A stretch of 64,000 bases of DNA from CAWGHZ01 sp963775315 (lineage in GTDB: Bacteria > Pseudomonadota > Alphaproteobacteria > MPNO01 > DASWLB01), in assembly GCA_963775315.1 (NCBI GenBank), contig CAVZIN010000011.1, forward strand, positions 1 to 64,000, written 5' to 3'. A program made the translations under genes and the position numbers. This document shows positions 34,474-43,153 of the stretch, piece by piece. Numbering within the stretch: the stretch's first letter is position 1; every line of letters begins with the position of its first letter. A model generated the notes under the pieces. It had not been told where the DNA came from, did not search any database, and saw only the letters and a list, made by a program, of their open reading frames with translations.

Positions 34474-35492
34474 TGGGCCACCTGCGCGAGAGCGGTACCT
34501 TCGCCCATCGCGTGGCGGTTGTGGGCTGCAGCCAGGAAGGCCAGGCCCTGCTTGCGCGCTTCGCGGAAGATCGACCGGGCGACGTGCACGTGATCGGGCT
34601 GTTCGATGACCGGGTTCAGCGCACGCCGCATTTCTGCTGGGGCTTTCCCAATCGCGGCGACACCGAGGCGCTGATCGACTACGCGCGCGACCATGCTGTG
34701 GACGACGTGATCGTGGCGCTGCCGCTCGCCGCCGAATCGCGGGTGCGGGAGATGCTGTCGCGGCTCCGCGTCATCCCGGCCGACCTGCACGTCACCGCCG
34801 ACCGGCTCGACTTCGCCGGCGACGCCTCCGGGCTGCTCCGGATGGGCGGCGCCGCGACGATCCGGGTGATCCAGCGCCCGCTCGCCGACTGGCGCCTTGT
34901 GATCAAGGAGCTGGAGGACCGCGTGCTCGGCTCGCTGATCCTGCTCGGCATCTCGCCGCTTCTGGCCGTCATTGCGGTCCTGGTCAAGCTCGACAGCCCG
35001 GGCCCGGTCTTCTTCCGCCAGATGCGCTACGGCTTCAACAACCGGATGATCGAGGTCTTCAAGTTTCGCACGATGCGGACCGACCTCGCCGACCGCGACG
35101 CCGAGCGCCTGACCACGCGCGACGATCCGCGCGTCACGCGCATCGGCCGCTTCCTGCGCCGTAGCTCGCTGGACGAGCTGCCGCAGTTCATCAACGTCGT
35201 CCGCGGCGAGATGTCGATCGTCGGGCCCCGGCCGCACGCGCGCGCGGCCAAGGCGGGTGGCGTGCTCTATGCCGACGCGGTGGAAGCGTATGCCGCGCGG
35301 CACAAGGTGAAGCCGGGCATCACCGGCCTTGCGCAGATCAACGGGTGGCGCGGCGAGACGCGCACGCTCGAGCAAATCAACCAGCGTGTCGCGCATGACA
35401 TGGCCTACATCCGGAATTGGTCGCTGTGGCTAGACTTGAAAATCATCATGATCACGGCCTTCACGGGGTTCTCGAGCCGCGACGCGTACTGA
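34473..35492 (+). CDS. Catalytic part of WbaP-type undecaprenyl-phosphate glycosylphosphotransferase
   Basis: From the ATG at 34473 this 339-residue frame holds a CoA-binding-like domain (RVAVVGCSQEGQALLARF, VIGLFDDR). A membrane hairpin (VLGSLILLGISPLLAVIAVLVKL) and the bacterial sugar-transferase domain follow: SPGPVFFRQMRYG, FKFRTMRTD with the catalytic Asp-Glu region, RRSSLDELPQFINVVRGEMSIVGPRPH, KPGITGLAQINGWRGET. It transfers hexose-1-phosphate to undecaprenyl phosphate, the first step of repeat-unit assembly. The usual N-terminal four-span domain is encoded just upstream in another frame. WbaP catalytic domains of relatives remain active without those spans, so it may still work. Confidence 0.9.
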   Translation: MGHLRESGTFAHRVAVVGCSQEGQALLARFAEDRPGDVHVIGLFDDRVQRTPHFCWGFPNRGDTEALIDYARDHAVDDVIVALPLAAESRVREMLSRLRVIPADLHVTADRLDFAGDASGLLRMGGAATIRVIQRPLADWRLVIKELEDRVLGSLILLGISPLLAVIAVLVKLDSPGPVFFRQMRYGFNNRMIEVFKFRTMRTDLADRDAERLTTRDDPRVTRIGRFLRRSSLDELPQFINVVRGEMSIVGPRPHARAAKAGGVLYADAVEAYAARHKVKPGITGLAQINGWRGETRTLEQINQRVAHDMAYIRNWSLWLDLKIIMITAFTGFSSRDAY

Positions 35493-36712
35493 CCCGCGCC
35501 GCGTCGGGGACGACGCAACCGCGCTGCCTCTGGGTCACCTGGGTCGACCCGCGGGGCGGGCAGTCGGGCGAGCTGATCTACTCGGGCCGTCTTCTGGAGT
35601 CGCTGGCGCGAGCCGGCGCGTCGATCGAAGTCGTGTGCTTCGCGCGCACGGGCGCGCCCGAATGGCCGGCGCACGAATCCCTGCCGATCCGTTGGCATCG
35701 CGTCGCGCCGCTCCAGCGTCCGGCGTGGGCAAGCCTCGCCTCGCCCTTGCCGAACGTCGCCTGGCGCGCCTCGCGCGGCGGCATCGGCCGCGAGCTGCGC
35801 GAGCAGCTGGCGCGCGAGGACTGGGACTGCGTGGTGATCGACGCGCTTCACGCGGGTTGGGCGCTCCGCCATGCTTTGGCCAGCCGCGCGCGCGGCGGGG
35901 CCGGACGGCCGCGCATCGTCTACGTCGCGCACAACCACGAGGAGACGACGCGCCAGCGCCTCGCCGACGGGGCCGGCGGCGGCACGCTCCGCCGCATCGC
36001 TCTTTCACGCGATGCGACCAAGGCGGGCGCGCTCGAGCGCCAGCTCGTGACTGAGGCCGACCTGGTAACCGCGATCACCGCCGAGGATCGCGACCTGTTC
36101 GCCGCGCGGCGCGGCGCACGCCCCATCGTCGCGCTTACGCCTGGCTATGACGGGCCGCGCCGGGCAGCGCGGCGCATCGCGCCCGGGACGGCGCGGCGGG
36201 CGGTCATGGTCGGAAGCTTCCATTGGGTCGCAAAGCAGATGAACCTGGCGCGCTTCGTCGCCGCGGCCGATCCGATCTTCGACGCGGCGAGGGTCGAGCT
36301 TCTGGTGGTCGGCGGCGGGCCGGACGAGCTGTTCCGCCGGCTCCGGCGCGGCGCGCGGGCCACCCGCTTCACCGGCCCGGTCGAGACGGTGTGGCCGCAT
36401 CTCGAGGATGCCCGCATCGCCCTTGTGCCCGAGGAGACCGGCGGCGGCTTCAAGCTCAAGGTGCTCGACTACGTCTTCAACCGTCTGCCGATCGCCTGCC
36501 TCGAAGGCAGCGTCGCGGGAACGCCGCTGTCCGCACCCGAAAGCATGCTCTCCTTCCGCGACCTCACGGCGCTTGCGGCCGGGGTCGTCGACACGATCGA
36601 CGATTGCGACCGGCTGAACGCCATCCAGGTCTGCGCGTTCGATATATGCGCCGACAAGTTCGATTGGCAGACCCGGGGAGAGATGCTGTGCTTGGCGATC
36701 GCCGCGCTGTAG
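35426..36712 (+). CDS. Glycosyltransferase with GT4-like C-terminal domain
   Basis: The product is about 428 residues if started at GTG 35426, which overlaps the previous gene by 67 bases. Family-like sequence begins only at about 35530 (CLWVTWVDPRGGQSGELIYSGRLLESLA), and a CTG at 35489 overlapping the wbaP TGA is another possible start; there is no ATG. Features include VYVAHNHEETTRQ, the donor-site strand VMVGSFHWVAKQMNL and the acidic region RIALVPEETGGGFKLKVLDYV. The role is a sugar transferase for the repeat unit; donor unknown. The 3' end overlaps the polymerase gene by 25 bases. Confidence 0.82.
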   Translation: MARLENHHDHGLHGVLEPRRVLTRAASGTTQPRCLWVTWVDPRGGQSGELIYSGRLLESLARAGASIEVVCFARTGAPEWPAHESLPIRWHRVAPLQRPAWASLASPLPNVAWRASRGGIGRELREQLAREDWDCVVIDALHAGWALRHALASRARGGAGRPRIVYVAHNHEETTRQRLADGAGGGTLRRIALSRDATKAGALERQLVTEADLVTAITAEDRDLFAARRGARPIVALTPGYDGPRRAARRIAPGTARRAVMVGSFHWVAKQMNLARFVAAADPIFDAARVELLVVGGGPDELFRRLRRGARATRFTGPVETVWPHLEDARIALVPEETGGGFKLKVLDYVFNRLPIACLEGSVAGTPLSAPESMLSFRDLTALAAGVVDTIDDCDRLNAIQVCAFDICADKFDWQTRGEMLCLAIAAL

Positions 36713-38088
36713 CAACGGGCCGTCACGGCAAGGCCGACGCGATCGACACGCTGCTGGTCTCTCTGTTCCTGTTCGGCATCGGCACCGGCCTCGCCATCAA
36801 GTTCTCGGCCGGCGTGCCGATCCCGTCGGTGCTTGCCGGCGCCGCCGGCGGGGCGCTGCTGGTCAAGAACCTAGACCGCGTCGGCGAGGGCCATCTGCAG
36901 GCGCTGTTCGCCGTGATCATGGTCTATCTGTTGGCGATCTTGTTCGCCGGCGGGCCGGAATTCCTGCACGAGCGGGCGAAGGGGCTGATCCAGCTCGTCT
37001 ACTCGCTGGTGATCGCCTACGCGCTCTACCTCACCGCGCAACGCTACGACCGGCGCGGCTTCGCCCGCATCTTCCTGGTCGCGTGCCTCATCATCATCGT
37101 GGGCGCGGCGCTCGAGAATTATACCGGCTTCCGTGCGGTCAGCGATTCGTTCCGCCAGGAGTTCTATCATTTCGGGGTGTATCGGGCCGACCTCCGCGAC
37201 CAACTCCTGTACGGGCGCATCCGGCCCAAGCTGTTCACCTCCGAGCCGTCGGCGCTGACCTTCGCCTACACGCTGTTCGCCTTCATGTGGTACGTGGTCT
37301 CGCCGGTCCGCGCGAAGCTCGTGGGCTTCCTTGCGCTGCTCGGCGCCGGCTACTTCCTGATGCGCGGGCCCACTTTGATGCTCGGCTTGCCGCTCGCCTG
37401 TGCCTACGAGCTGCTGCTCGCCCCGCGCCGGCCGGTCGGCACCTCGGCGCGTATCGACGGGCCGCGCGTGTTCTGCGCCCTGCTGGTCTGCTTCGCCCTG
37501 CTCGCCGTCGCCGCCGCGCTCGGCAGCGCGCTCTACGCCAAGCGGCTCGCGCTGATCGCTCAGGGCGCCGATCCCAGCTTCTTCTCGCGCGAACTCGGCC
37601 CCTATTTGGTGGCGAAGTACGTTCTGCTCCACCACCCGCTGGCAGGCGCCGGCCTGACTGGCGAGGAGTTCATCGCCGAGCAGGTGCGCCGAATCTATCT
37701 CGACGCGCGCAACTTCTCTGGGGTGGTGACACTGGGCGACACGGCGCATGTCGTCACCAACTATTTCTGGAGCCACTGGATCTATCTCGGCGCCGCGTTC
37801 GGCGTGGCCGCGATCATCGCGCTCACCTTCTGGCTGCGCGTCCTGAACGCGCCGTCGGCACTGTTCTGCTGGATCGTCTGGGCGATCTTCGGCCAGGCGT
37901 CGGGCTCGTATGTCGGGCCGAAGACGTGGAGCGTGCTGCTGCTCGCCTGCGCGGTCTCGGTGCTGCACGACCGCCAGCCGATCCTCCGCGTCGCGGCGCG
38001 CCGCCGCCCCCGTCTGGCAGGGTGGCGCATCCTCGGCCACGCCGCCAGCCCTGCCTTCGGCAGTCCCGGCTCCGGGATCGCGCCGTGA
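36688..38088 (+). CDS. Wzy-like polysaccharide polymerase (integral membrane)
   Basis: The 466-residue product has roughly ten to twelve hydrophobic spans and a large loop around residues 140-190 and 290-340, the topology of O-antigen/EPS polymerases. There are no strict sequence motifs, as usual for Wzy; assignment rests on topology and position among glycosyltransferases. It would join lipid-linked repeat units in the periplasm under Wzc-like control. The start is GTG 36688, seven bases after GGGGAG. The stop overlaps the next GTG as GTGA. Confidence 0.78.
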   Translation: MLGDRRAVATGRHGKADAIDTLLVSLFLFGIGTGLAIKFSAGVPIPSVLAGAAGGALLVKNLDRVGEGHLQALFAVIMVYLLAILFAGGPEFLHERAKGLIQLVYSLVIAYALYLTAQRYDRRGFARIFLVACLIIIVGAALENYTGFRAVSDSFRQEFYHFGVYRADLRDQLLYGRIRPKLFTSEPSALTFAYTLFAFMWYVVSPVRAKLVGFLALLGAGYFLMRGPTLMLGLPLACAYELLLAPRRPVGTSARIDGPRVFCALLVCFALLAVAAALGSALYAKRLALIAQGADPSFFSRELGPYLVAKYVLLHHPLAGAGLTGEEFIAEQVRRIYLDARNFSGVVTLGDTAHVVTNYFWSHWIYLGAAFGVAAIIALTFWLRVLNAPSALFCWIVWAIFGQASGSYVGPKTWSVLLLACAVSVLHDRQPILRVAARRRPRLAGWRILGHAASPAFGSPGSGIAP

Positions 38089-39350
38089 GGATCGTTCACC
38101 TGTGTACCACCGACACGATGGGCGGAGCCTCGCGCGGCGCCTACTGGCTGCATCGCGCTCTGATCGCGGCCGGGGCCGATTCGCTGATGCTGGTCGACCG
38201 CAAGTACAGCGACGACGCCACGGTCATCGAGGCGAGCGCCGGGCCCCGGCGGGTGACGCGCGCGCTCCGCGCCCGGCTCGACGGATTGCCGCTCGCGCGC
38301 TACCGCAAGACGGCGGAGTCCTACTGGTCGATCGGCTGGGTGCCGCACCACATCGAGCGCGCGCTCGACGCGCTCGTCCCCGATATCGTGCATTTGCACT
38401 GGATCACCGGCGGGTTCGTGCCCATCGCCGCCCTCGCCCGCATCGGACGGCCGCTGGTGTGGACGCTGCGTGACATGTGGGCCTTCACCGGCGGGTGCCA
38501 CTATGCCGGCGCGTGCGACCGCTATCGCGTGTCCTGCGGCAACTGTCCCCAGCTCCGCTCTGCCGACGCCGACGATCTCAGCCGGCGCGTGGTCCGCGCC
38601 AAGCTCAAGCGCTGGCAAGGGCTCGACCTCACGCTGGTACCGATCAGCCGCTGGCTCGCCGACCAGGCGCGGTCGAGCCCGCTGTTCGCCGACCAGCCGT
38701 CGGTGGTGATTCCGAACGGGATCGACGTTCGCCGCTTCCGCCCGGTCGACCGCGCGCTCGCGAAATGCCGCTTCGGCTTCGCGCCGGGCCGGAAGCTCGT
38801 CCTGTTCGGCGCGGTCAACGCCCTCACCGATCCGCGCAAGGGTTTTGGCTCGTTCGCGCGCTCCGCGGCGCTTCTCGCAGGCTCGCCCGTGGGCGCAGAC
38901 ATCGAGTTCGCGGTGTTCGGCGCCAACGCGCCCGAGGGAGGAGCGGGCCCGGGCGTGCCGCCGATGAGGTTCCTCGGCGCGGTCACGGACGACGCGACGC
39001 TGGCGACGCTCTATTCGGCCGCCGATGTGATGGTCACGCCCTCGATGCAGGAGGCGTTCGGCAAGACACTGATCGAGGCGTTCGCCTGCGCGACCCCGGT
39101 GGTGGCGTACGACAGCGGCGGGCCAGCCGACATCGTCGATCACGGCGACAACGGCTATCTCGCCCGCCCGTTCGACCCGGCCTCGCTGGCCGACGGCATC
39201 GCCTGGTGCTTCGCGGAAGCCGACCGCGCCGCCGCGCTCGGCCGGGCGGGCCGCGCCAAGGCCGAGGCGGTCTACGACATCAGCGCCGTGGCGGATCGCT
39301 ACGTCCGGCTTTATGCGGAGCGGCTGGAGGGTGCGCGTGCGGCGGCGTGA
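38085..39350 (+). CDS. Glycosyltransferase, GT4 family
   Basis: The 421-residue GT-B enzyme opens with RIVHLCTTDTMGGASRGAYWLHRALIAAG and has HLHWITGGF, TLRDMWAFTGGCHYAG, a conserved VIPNGIDVRRFRP, and the C-terminal catalytic EX7E motif EAFGKTLIEAFACATPVVAYDSGG. WcaC/WbdB-type colanic-acid transferases share the TLRDMWAFTGGCHY block. It starts at GTG 38085, coupled to the polymerase stop. Confidence 0.92.
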   Translation: MRIVHLCTTDTMGGASRGAYWLHRALIAAGADSLMLVDRKYSDDATVIEASAGPRRVTRALRARLDGLPLARYRKTAESYWSIGWVPHHIERALDALVPDIVHLHWITGGFVPIAALARIGRPLVWTLRDMWAFTGGCHYAGACDRYRVSCGNCPQLRSADADDLSRRVVRAKLKRWQGLDLTLVPISRWLADQARSSPLFADQPSVVIPNGIDVRRFRPVDRALAKCRFGFAPGRKLVLFGAVNALTDPRKGFGSFARSAALLAGSPVGADIEFAVFGANAPEGGAGPGVPPMRFLGAVTDDATLATLYSAADVMVTPSMQEAFGKTLIEAFACATPVVAYDSGGPADIVDHGDNGYLARPFDPASLADGIAWCFAEADRAAALGRAGRAKAEAVYDISAVADRYVRLYAERLEGARAAA

Positions 39351-40596
39351 CTTCCTGCTCGCCGGGACCGCTGCAGCGGCCGCTGCCGGCGCGGCCACAC
39401 CCGTGCGCCCCGCCTTCGCCGCACCGCCGCCGTCGCCCGGGCGTACGATCGCGGCCTCCCGGTTCGGCGCGGTGGGGGACGGGCGGCGCGACGACACCGA
39501 GGCGCTGCAGCGCGCCCTTGATGCTGCCTTCGGTGGGGAATCGCCCGCGCTGCTAACTATCGAGCCCGGCGACTACCGCGTGACGCGCCCGCTCCGCATC
39601 GCGCTTGTCGACAAGGACGGCCGGCACGGTTTCACCCGCCAGCACGGCATCGTCGCGCGCGGCGCACGGCTCATCTCCGATATCAAGGGGGGCAACGTGG
39701 TCGATGTCGACTGCCGCGCAACCGACCGCTTCTTCCTGCTCGACGGGCTCGGCATCCAGGGGCGCGGCGCCGAGGGGCACGGGCTCGCCTTCACCTGCTC
39801 CGGGCGCGGGCACTATCTCTACAATTTTTGCCTGCGCGACGTGGTGATGCAGGGCTGCGGCGGCGACGGGCTCCGGATGATCGGCAACATCTTCGAGGGC
39901 CAGTTGTTCAACGGCTATTTCCGCGACAACAAGGGCGCGGGCGCAACGTTCGGCCATGACAAGCAGGGCGGCGTCCTGTCGGCGTTGCACGTGTTCGGCT
40001 CGGTGTTCGGCGGCAACGGCGCCGATGGCGCCGCACTGGTCAACGGCACCTACGACGTGGCCTTCCACGGCAGCTACTTCCTGCTCAACCATCATTACGG
40101 AGTGAATGCGGGGACGGGCTGCACCCTCCTCGACAATTGCGGGTTCGAGAACAACCACCAGGGCGCGCGCGACTTCACCGGGGGCGACGCCGGCGTGCGG
40201 CTAATGGTGTTCGGTACGATGGTCGGCTGCACCGCCTATTCGATCCACAACCAGACCGGGCTCGTCCGCGCCTTCGTGACCAACCGGCTGGTGATGGTGG
40301 GCTGCACCGGCAGTGGCGGCGGCAACGCGAAGCAAGCAGGCCTCGCGCATCTGCAGGGCAACGGCAAGGGGCTCGCCACGCTGATCGGCTGCCACGGCAA
40401 GGTCGCCGAGGCAGGCGGCATCGGCGTGGTCGATATCGGCGGCGCGAACGGCGGGGCGCGGTTCGGCGCGGCGTGGAACAGCCCGTCCCTGCCGCGGCTC
40501 GGCGACTACACGCTCTGGGTCGATACCAGCGGCAAGCTCCGCATCAAGCGCGGATCGCCCCGATCCGACTCGGACGGGATGCCCGTCGGGGCGTGA
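39337..40596 (+). CDS. Tat-exported right-handed beta-helix protein, pectate-lyase-like
   Basis: The 419-residue product is taken from GTG 39337, six bases after GGAGG; ATG 39313 and GTG 39331 are alternatives. A twin-arginine signal (RRRDFLLAG... ending PAFAA) is followed by a glycosyl hydrolase 28/pectate-lyase-3-like N-terminus (ASRFGAVGDGRRDDTEALQRALDAA). Many short beta-helix turns rich in Gly and Asn follow. Such proteins in EPS loci are usually polysaccharide lyases, hydrolases or epimerases acting on the polymer. No catalytic residues can be assigned by eye. Its last 53 bases overlap the convergent glycosyltransferase gene. Confidence 0.82.
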   Translation: MRRRDFLLAGTAAAAAAGAATPVRPAFAAPPPSPGRTIAASRFGAVGDGRRDDTEALQRALDAAFGGESPALLTIEPGDYRVTRPLRIALVDKDGRHGFTRQHGIVARGARLISDIKGGNVVDVDCRATDRFFLLDGLGIQGRGAEGHGLAFTCSGRGHYLYNFCLRDVVMQGCGGDGLRMIGNIFEGQLFNGYFRDNKGAGATFGHDKQGGVLSALHVFGSVFGGNGADGAALVNGTYDVAFHGSYFLLNHHYGVNAGTGCTLLDNCGFENNHQGARDFTGGDAGVRLMVFGTMVGCTAYSIHNQTGLVRAFVTNRLVMVGCTGSGGGNAKQAGLAHLQGNGKGLATLIGCHGKVAEAGGIGVVDIGGANGGARFGAAWNSPSLPRLGDYTLWVDTSGKLRIKRGSPRSDSDGMPVGA

Positions 40597-41866
40597 GCGG
40601 CGCATCGCGCGCCCTGGGACGCGGGCCACCGCGGCCCGACATCTGCTCGTAGATCCGGATCAGCCGCGCATTGAGGGCGGCGAGGTCAAACTCCGCCGCC
40701 ACTTTGCTGCGCGCATTCAGGGCCAGCCCCTCGGCGAAGCGCGGCCGCTCGGCGAGGGTGCGGAGAGCGCCGGCCAGCGCCGCCGCGTCGCGCTCGGGCG
40801 CGAGAAGGCCGGAGACGCCGTGCTGCACCAGCTCGGGAATGCCCGAATGCCAGGTCGAGACGACGGGCAACCCCACCGCCATCGCCTCCATCAGCGTGAC
40901 CGGGATTCCCTCCTGGTCGCCGTTCGCGTCGGTCACGCTGGGCGCGACAAGGACGTCGTGCTCGGCATACATCCGGCGCACCGCTTCCGCGTCGCGCCAG
41001 CCGGCGAAGCGCACGTGGCGCACCACGACGTCGGTCCCCGCGCGGGCCTCCAGCCCATCGCGCAGCGCTCCGTCGCCGACGACGGTCAGCTCCGCAGCCA
41101 AGCCGACGCGGCGTAGCTGGCGGACGGCGTCGATGGCGTAGCGGAAACCCTTCTTCTCGACCAGCCGTCCGACGCAGAGGACGCGGAGGGGTGCCGCGCC
41201 CAGGCGGCGCGGCCGGTAGGGGAACAGGGATAGGTCGATACCCATATGGTGGACGGTGGTGCGCTCCGGCGGGCAGCCATGGGCCACCAGCCGGTTCCGC
41301 CACGCCTCGCTGATCGGCAGAAACAGATCGCCCGTCTGGAACAGATGGTCGTAGAGATCGGGATCGGCGTCGAGGCATGCGCTCACGTCCACGCCGTGGA
41401 AGGTGACGGCGAGGCGGCCCCGCAGTGCGCCGATCTCGCGCAGGTAGGCGGCGCCGCGTCCCACCGTGCCGAAATGGCAGTGGATCACGTCGAACGGCCG
41501 CACGCGGTCGAGCCGCGCCACCCAGTAGAGCAGCGACAGCGACAGGGCCTCGCGCCCGAACCGCGCGGTGTCGAGCGCCTGCCACGCAGCGCCGCGGCCT
41601 CGCAGGGCGAGCCGGCCGCCGAGCGCCGCCCCCCGCGCCAGGCGGCGAAGCCGCCCCTCCGGCATGGCGCGGTAGATCGTCCGCTCGCCAAGGTGCCAGC
41701 GCGCCACGTCGGGGTGGGTTGCGCTGTCGGCGCGCGGCCGGTCCGCAAGGACCGTCACGTCGTGCCCGGCCTGTAAAAGGCTGGTCACATGGTTCAGCAC
41801 GAACGTCTCGCTCAGGGCGGGGAATTCGTGCGCGACGACGGCGATGCGGAGGGGCGGCGACATCAT
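40544..41866 (-). CDS. Glycosyltransferase, GT4 family
   Basis: The 440-residue GT-B enzyme opens with RIAVVAHEFPALSETFVLNHV, continues with DVIHCHFGTVGRGAA, and carries the donor site VLCVGRLVEKKGFRYAIDA and the region VAPSVTDANGDQEGIPVTLMEAMAVGLPVVST with the EX7E acids. This matches WcaL/AmsK-type transferases of colanic/amylovoran loci, which often accompany pyruvyl transferases. The ATG at 41864-41866 overlaps the pyruvyl-transferase stop. The C-terminal 30 residues are basic and low-complexity and run antisense to the beta-helix gene. Confidence 0.92.
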   Translation of the reverse strand: MMSPPLRIAVVAHEFPALSETFVLNHVTSLLQAGHDVTVLADRPRADSATHPDVARWHLGERTIYRAMPEGRLRRLARGAALGGRLALRGRGAAWQALDTARFGREALSLSLLYWVARLDRVRPFDVIHCHFGTVGRGAAYLREIGALRGRLAVTFHGVDVSACLDADPDLYDHLFQTGDLFLPISEAWRNRLVAHGCPPERTTVHHMGIDLSLFPYRPRRLGAAPLRVLCVGRLVEKKGFRYAIDAVRQLRRVGLAAELTVVGDGALRDGLEARAGTDVVVRHVRFAGWRDAEAVRRMYAEHDVLVAPSVTDANGDQEGIPVTLMEAMAVGLPVVSTWHSGIPELVQHGVSGLLAPERDAAALAGALRTLAERPRFAEGLALNARSKVAAEFDLAALNARLIRIYEQMSGRGGPRPRARDAPLTPRRASRPSRIGAIRA

Positions 41867-43149
41867 GCCGCCTCAGCGCCGAGCGTGGCGGCGCGGACGA
41901 GGGCGCCCGATTCCAACGCCGCGTCGCGCTCGGCGCCGACTCGCCGGCCGAGTGCAGTGCCGATGCCCGCGCGAAAGCGCAGCAGCCGGTCGAACGCGGC
42001 GGTCAGCCGCTCACCCGACGCGTCCTCGATGTCCACGACCAACTCGCCGAACCCGACGCGGCTCAGCAGCTCGCGCGTCTTGAACTCGTAGGCGATGCCG
42101 AGGACCGGCCGGCCGGCGGACAGCGCCAAAATCGCTGCGTGCATCCGCGTCGCCACCACTACGTCGAACGCGCGGAACCGCTCGATCAGCGCCTCGGGCC
42201 GGCGATGGGCGGCATCGATCGCGACCGCATGGCGCAGCGCTGGCGGCAGGCGCGCGACCACCGCCTCGGCGATGCGCGAATCGTCGGTCCAGTATTCCGG
42301 GATCCCCTGGCAGGTGGAGAGGAACGTCACCTGCGCGCCGTGCCGGTCGACCATGTCGCGGACCATCTCCGCCACGCCGTCGAGATAGGCGTCCATCCCG
42401 CCCGTGTTGCGCGCCGTGTCGTAGTGCGGCCAGTCACGCAGCGACACGGCGACGCGGAGCGGGGCGTTGGCGGCGCCGACCGATTCGCGCTCGATGCCGG
42501 CCGGCGCCAGGGCGAAGGCCGCGTCGGCGGTCACGACGATCTGGCGGTCGGCGACCCCCAACGCGCGCAGGTGGCGGCGCGACGGGTTGTCCCGCACCAG
42601 GATCAGCCGGCAGCGCCGCAGGATCGCGCCCAGCACGGCGCGCTTCGCGCCAGGCGGGAACGGCCCCAGGCTTTGGGTGAACAGCACCAGCGGGCGGCCG
42701 AGCGCCAGCACGACCAGGAAGTTCGCGATGCGCGGCGTGAGGTCGTAGTGCGGCACCAGGTAGGTGCCGCCAGTCGCGACCACCACGTCGGCGGCGGCGG
42801 CGCGTTCCATTGCCTCGCCAAGCGCGGCCGGCAGGACGCGGCGGAGCGCCCGGCGCGTCGCGCGCGTCCACAGTGCCGCCGCGGCGAGCGCGATCACAAA
42901 GGCGAGCTTGAGCCGCAGCCCGCGGCCGCCCGCCCATTCGACCAGGCAGCCGTGGATCGTCGGGCCGAACGCGAGCTCGGGGTAATAGCGCGCGGCGGGA
43001 ACCGGATGCAGATCGGCGACGGCGAGCTCGGCGTCGGCGCCGAACGCGGCGCGAAGCGCCTTGACCGCGCCGAGCAGGATCGCCGCGTCCCCGGTGTTCA
43101 ACGCCACCGTGTCGGTGATCAAAAGGCGCGCCGGACCGGCCTGCGCCAT
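41863..43149 (-). CDS. Polysaccharide pyruvyl transferase family protein
   Basis: The 428-residue product carries the PF04230 pattern: ITDTVALNTGDAAILLGAVKAL at the N-terminus, FTQSLGPFPPG, LILVRDNPSRRHLRALG, and the late DVVVATRMHAAILALSAGRPVLGIAYEFKT with its conserved His. Members transfer a pyruvate ketal from phosphoenolpyruvate onto sugars of exopolysaccharides, giving the polymer negative charge. The start is the ATG at 43147-43149; the stop overlaps the next gene as ATGA. It lies four bases downstream of the fucose-synthase gene in a tight minus-strand operon. Confidence 0.88.
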   Translation of the reverse strand: MAQAGPARLLITDTVALNTGDAAILLGAVKALRAAFGADAELAVADLHPVPAARYYPELAFGPTIHGCLVEWAGGRGLRLKLAFVIALAAAALWTRATRRALRRVLPAALGEAMERAAAADVVVATGGTYLVPHYDLTPRIANFLVVLALGRPLVLFTQSLGPFPPGAKRAVLGAILRRCRLILVRDNPSRRHLRALGVADRQIVVTADAAFALAPAGIERESVGAANAPLRVAVSLRDWPHYDTARNTGGMDAYLDGVAEMVRDMVDRHGAQVTFLSTCQGIPEYWTDDSRIAEAVVARLPPALRHAVAIDAAHRRPEALIERFRAFDVVVATRMHAAILALSAGRPVLGIAYEFKTRELLSRVGFGELVVDIEDASGERLTAAFDRLLRFRAGIGTALGRRVGAERDAALESGALVRAATLGAEAA

Positions 43150-43153
43150 CGAC

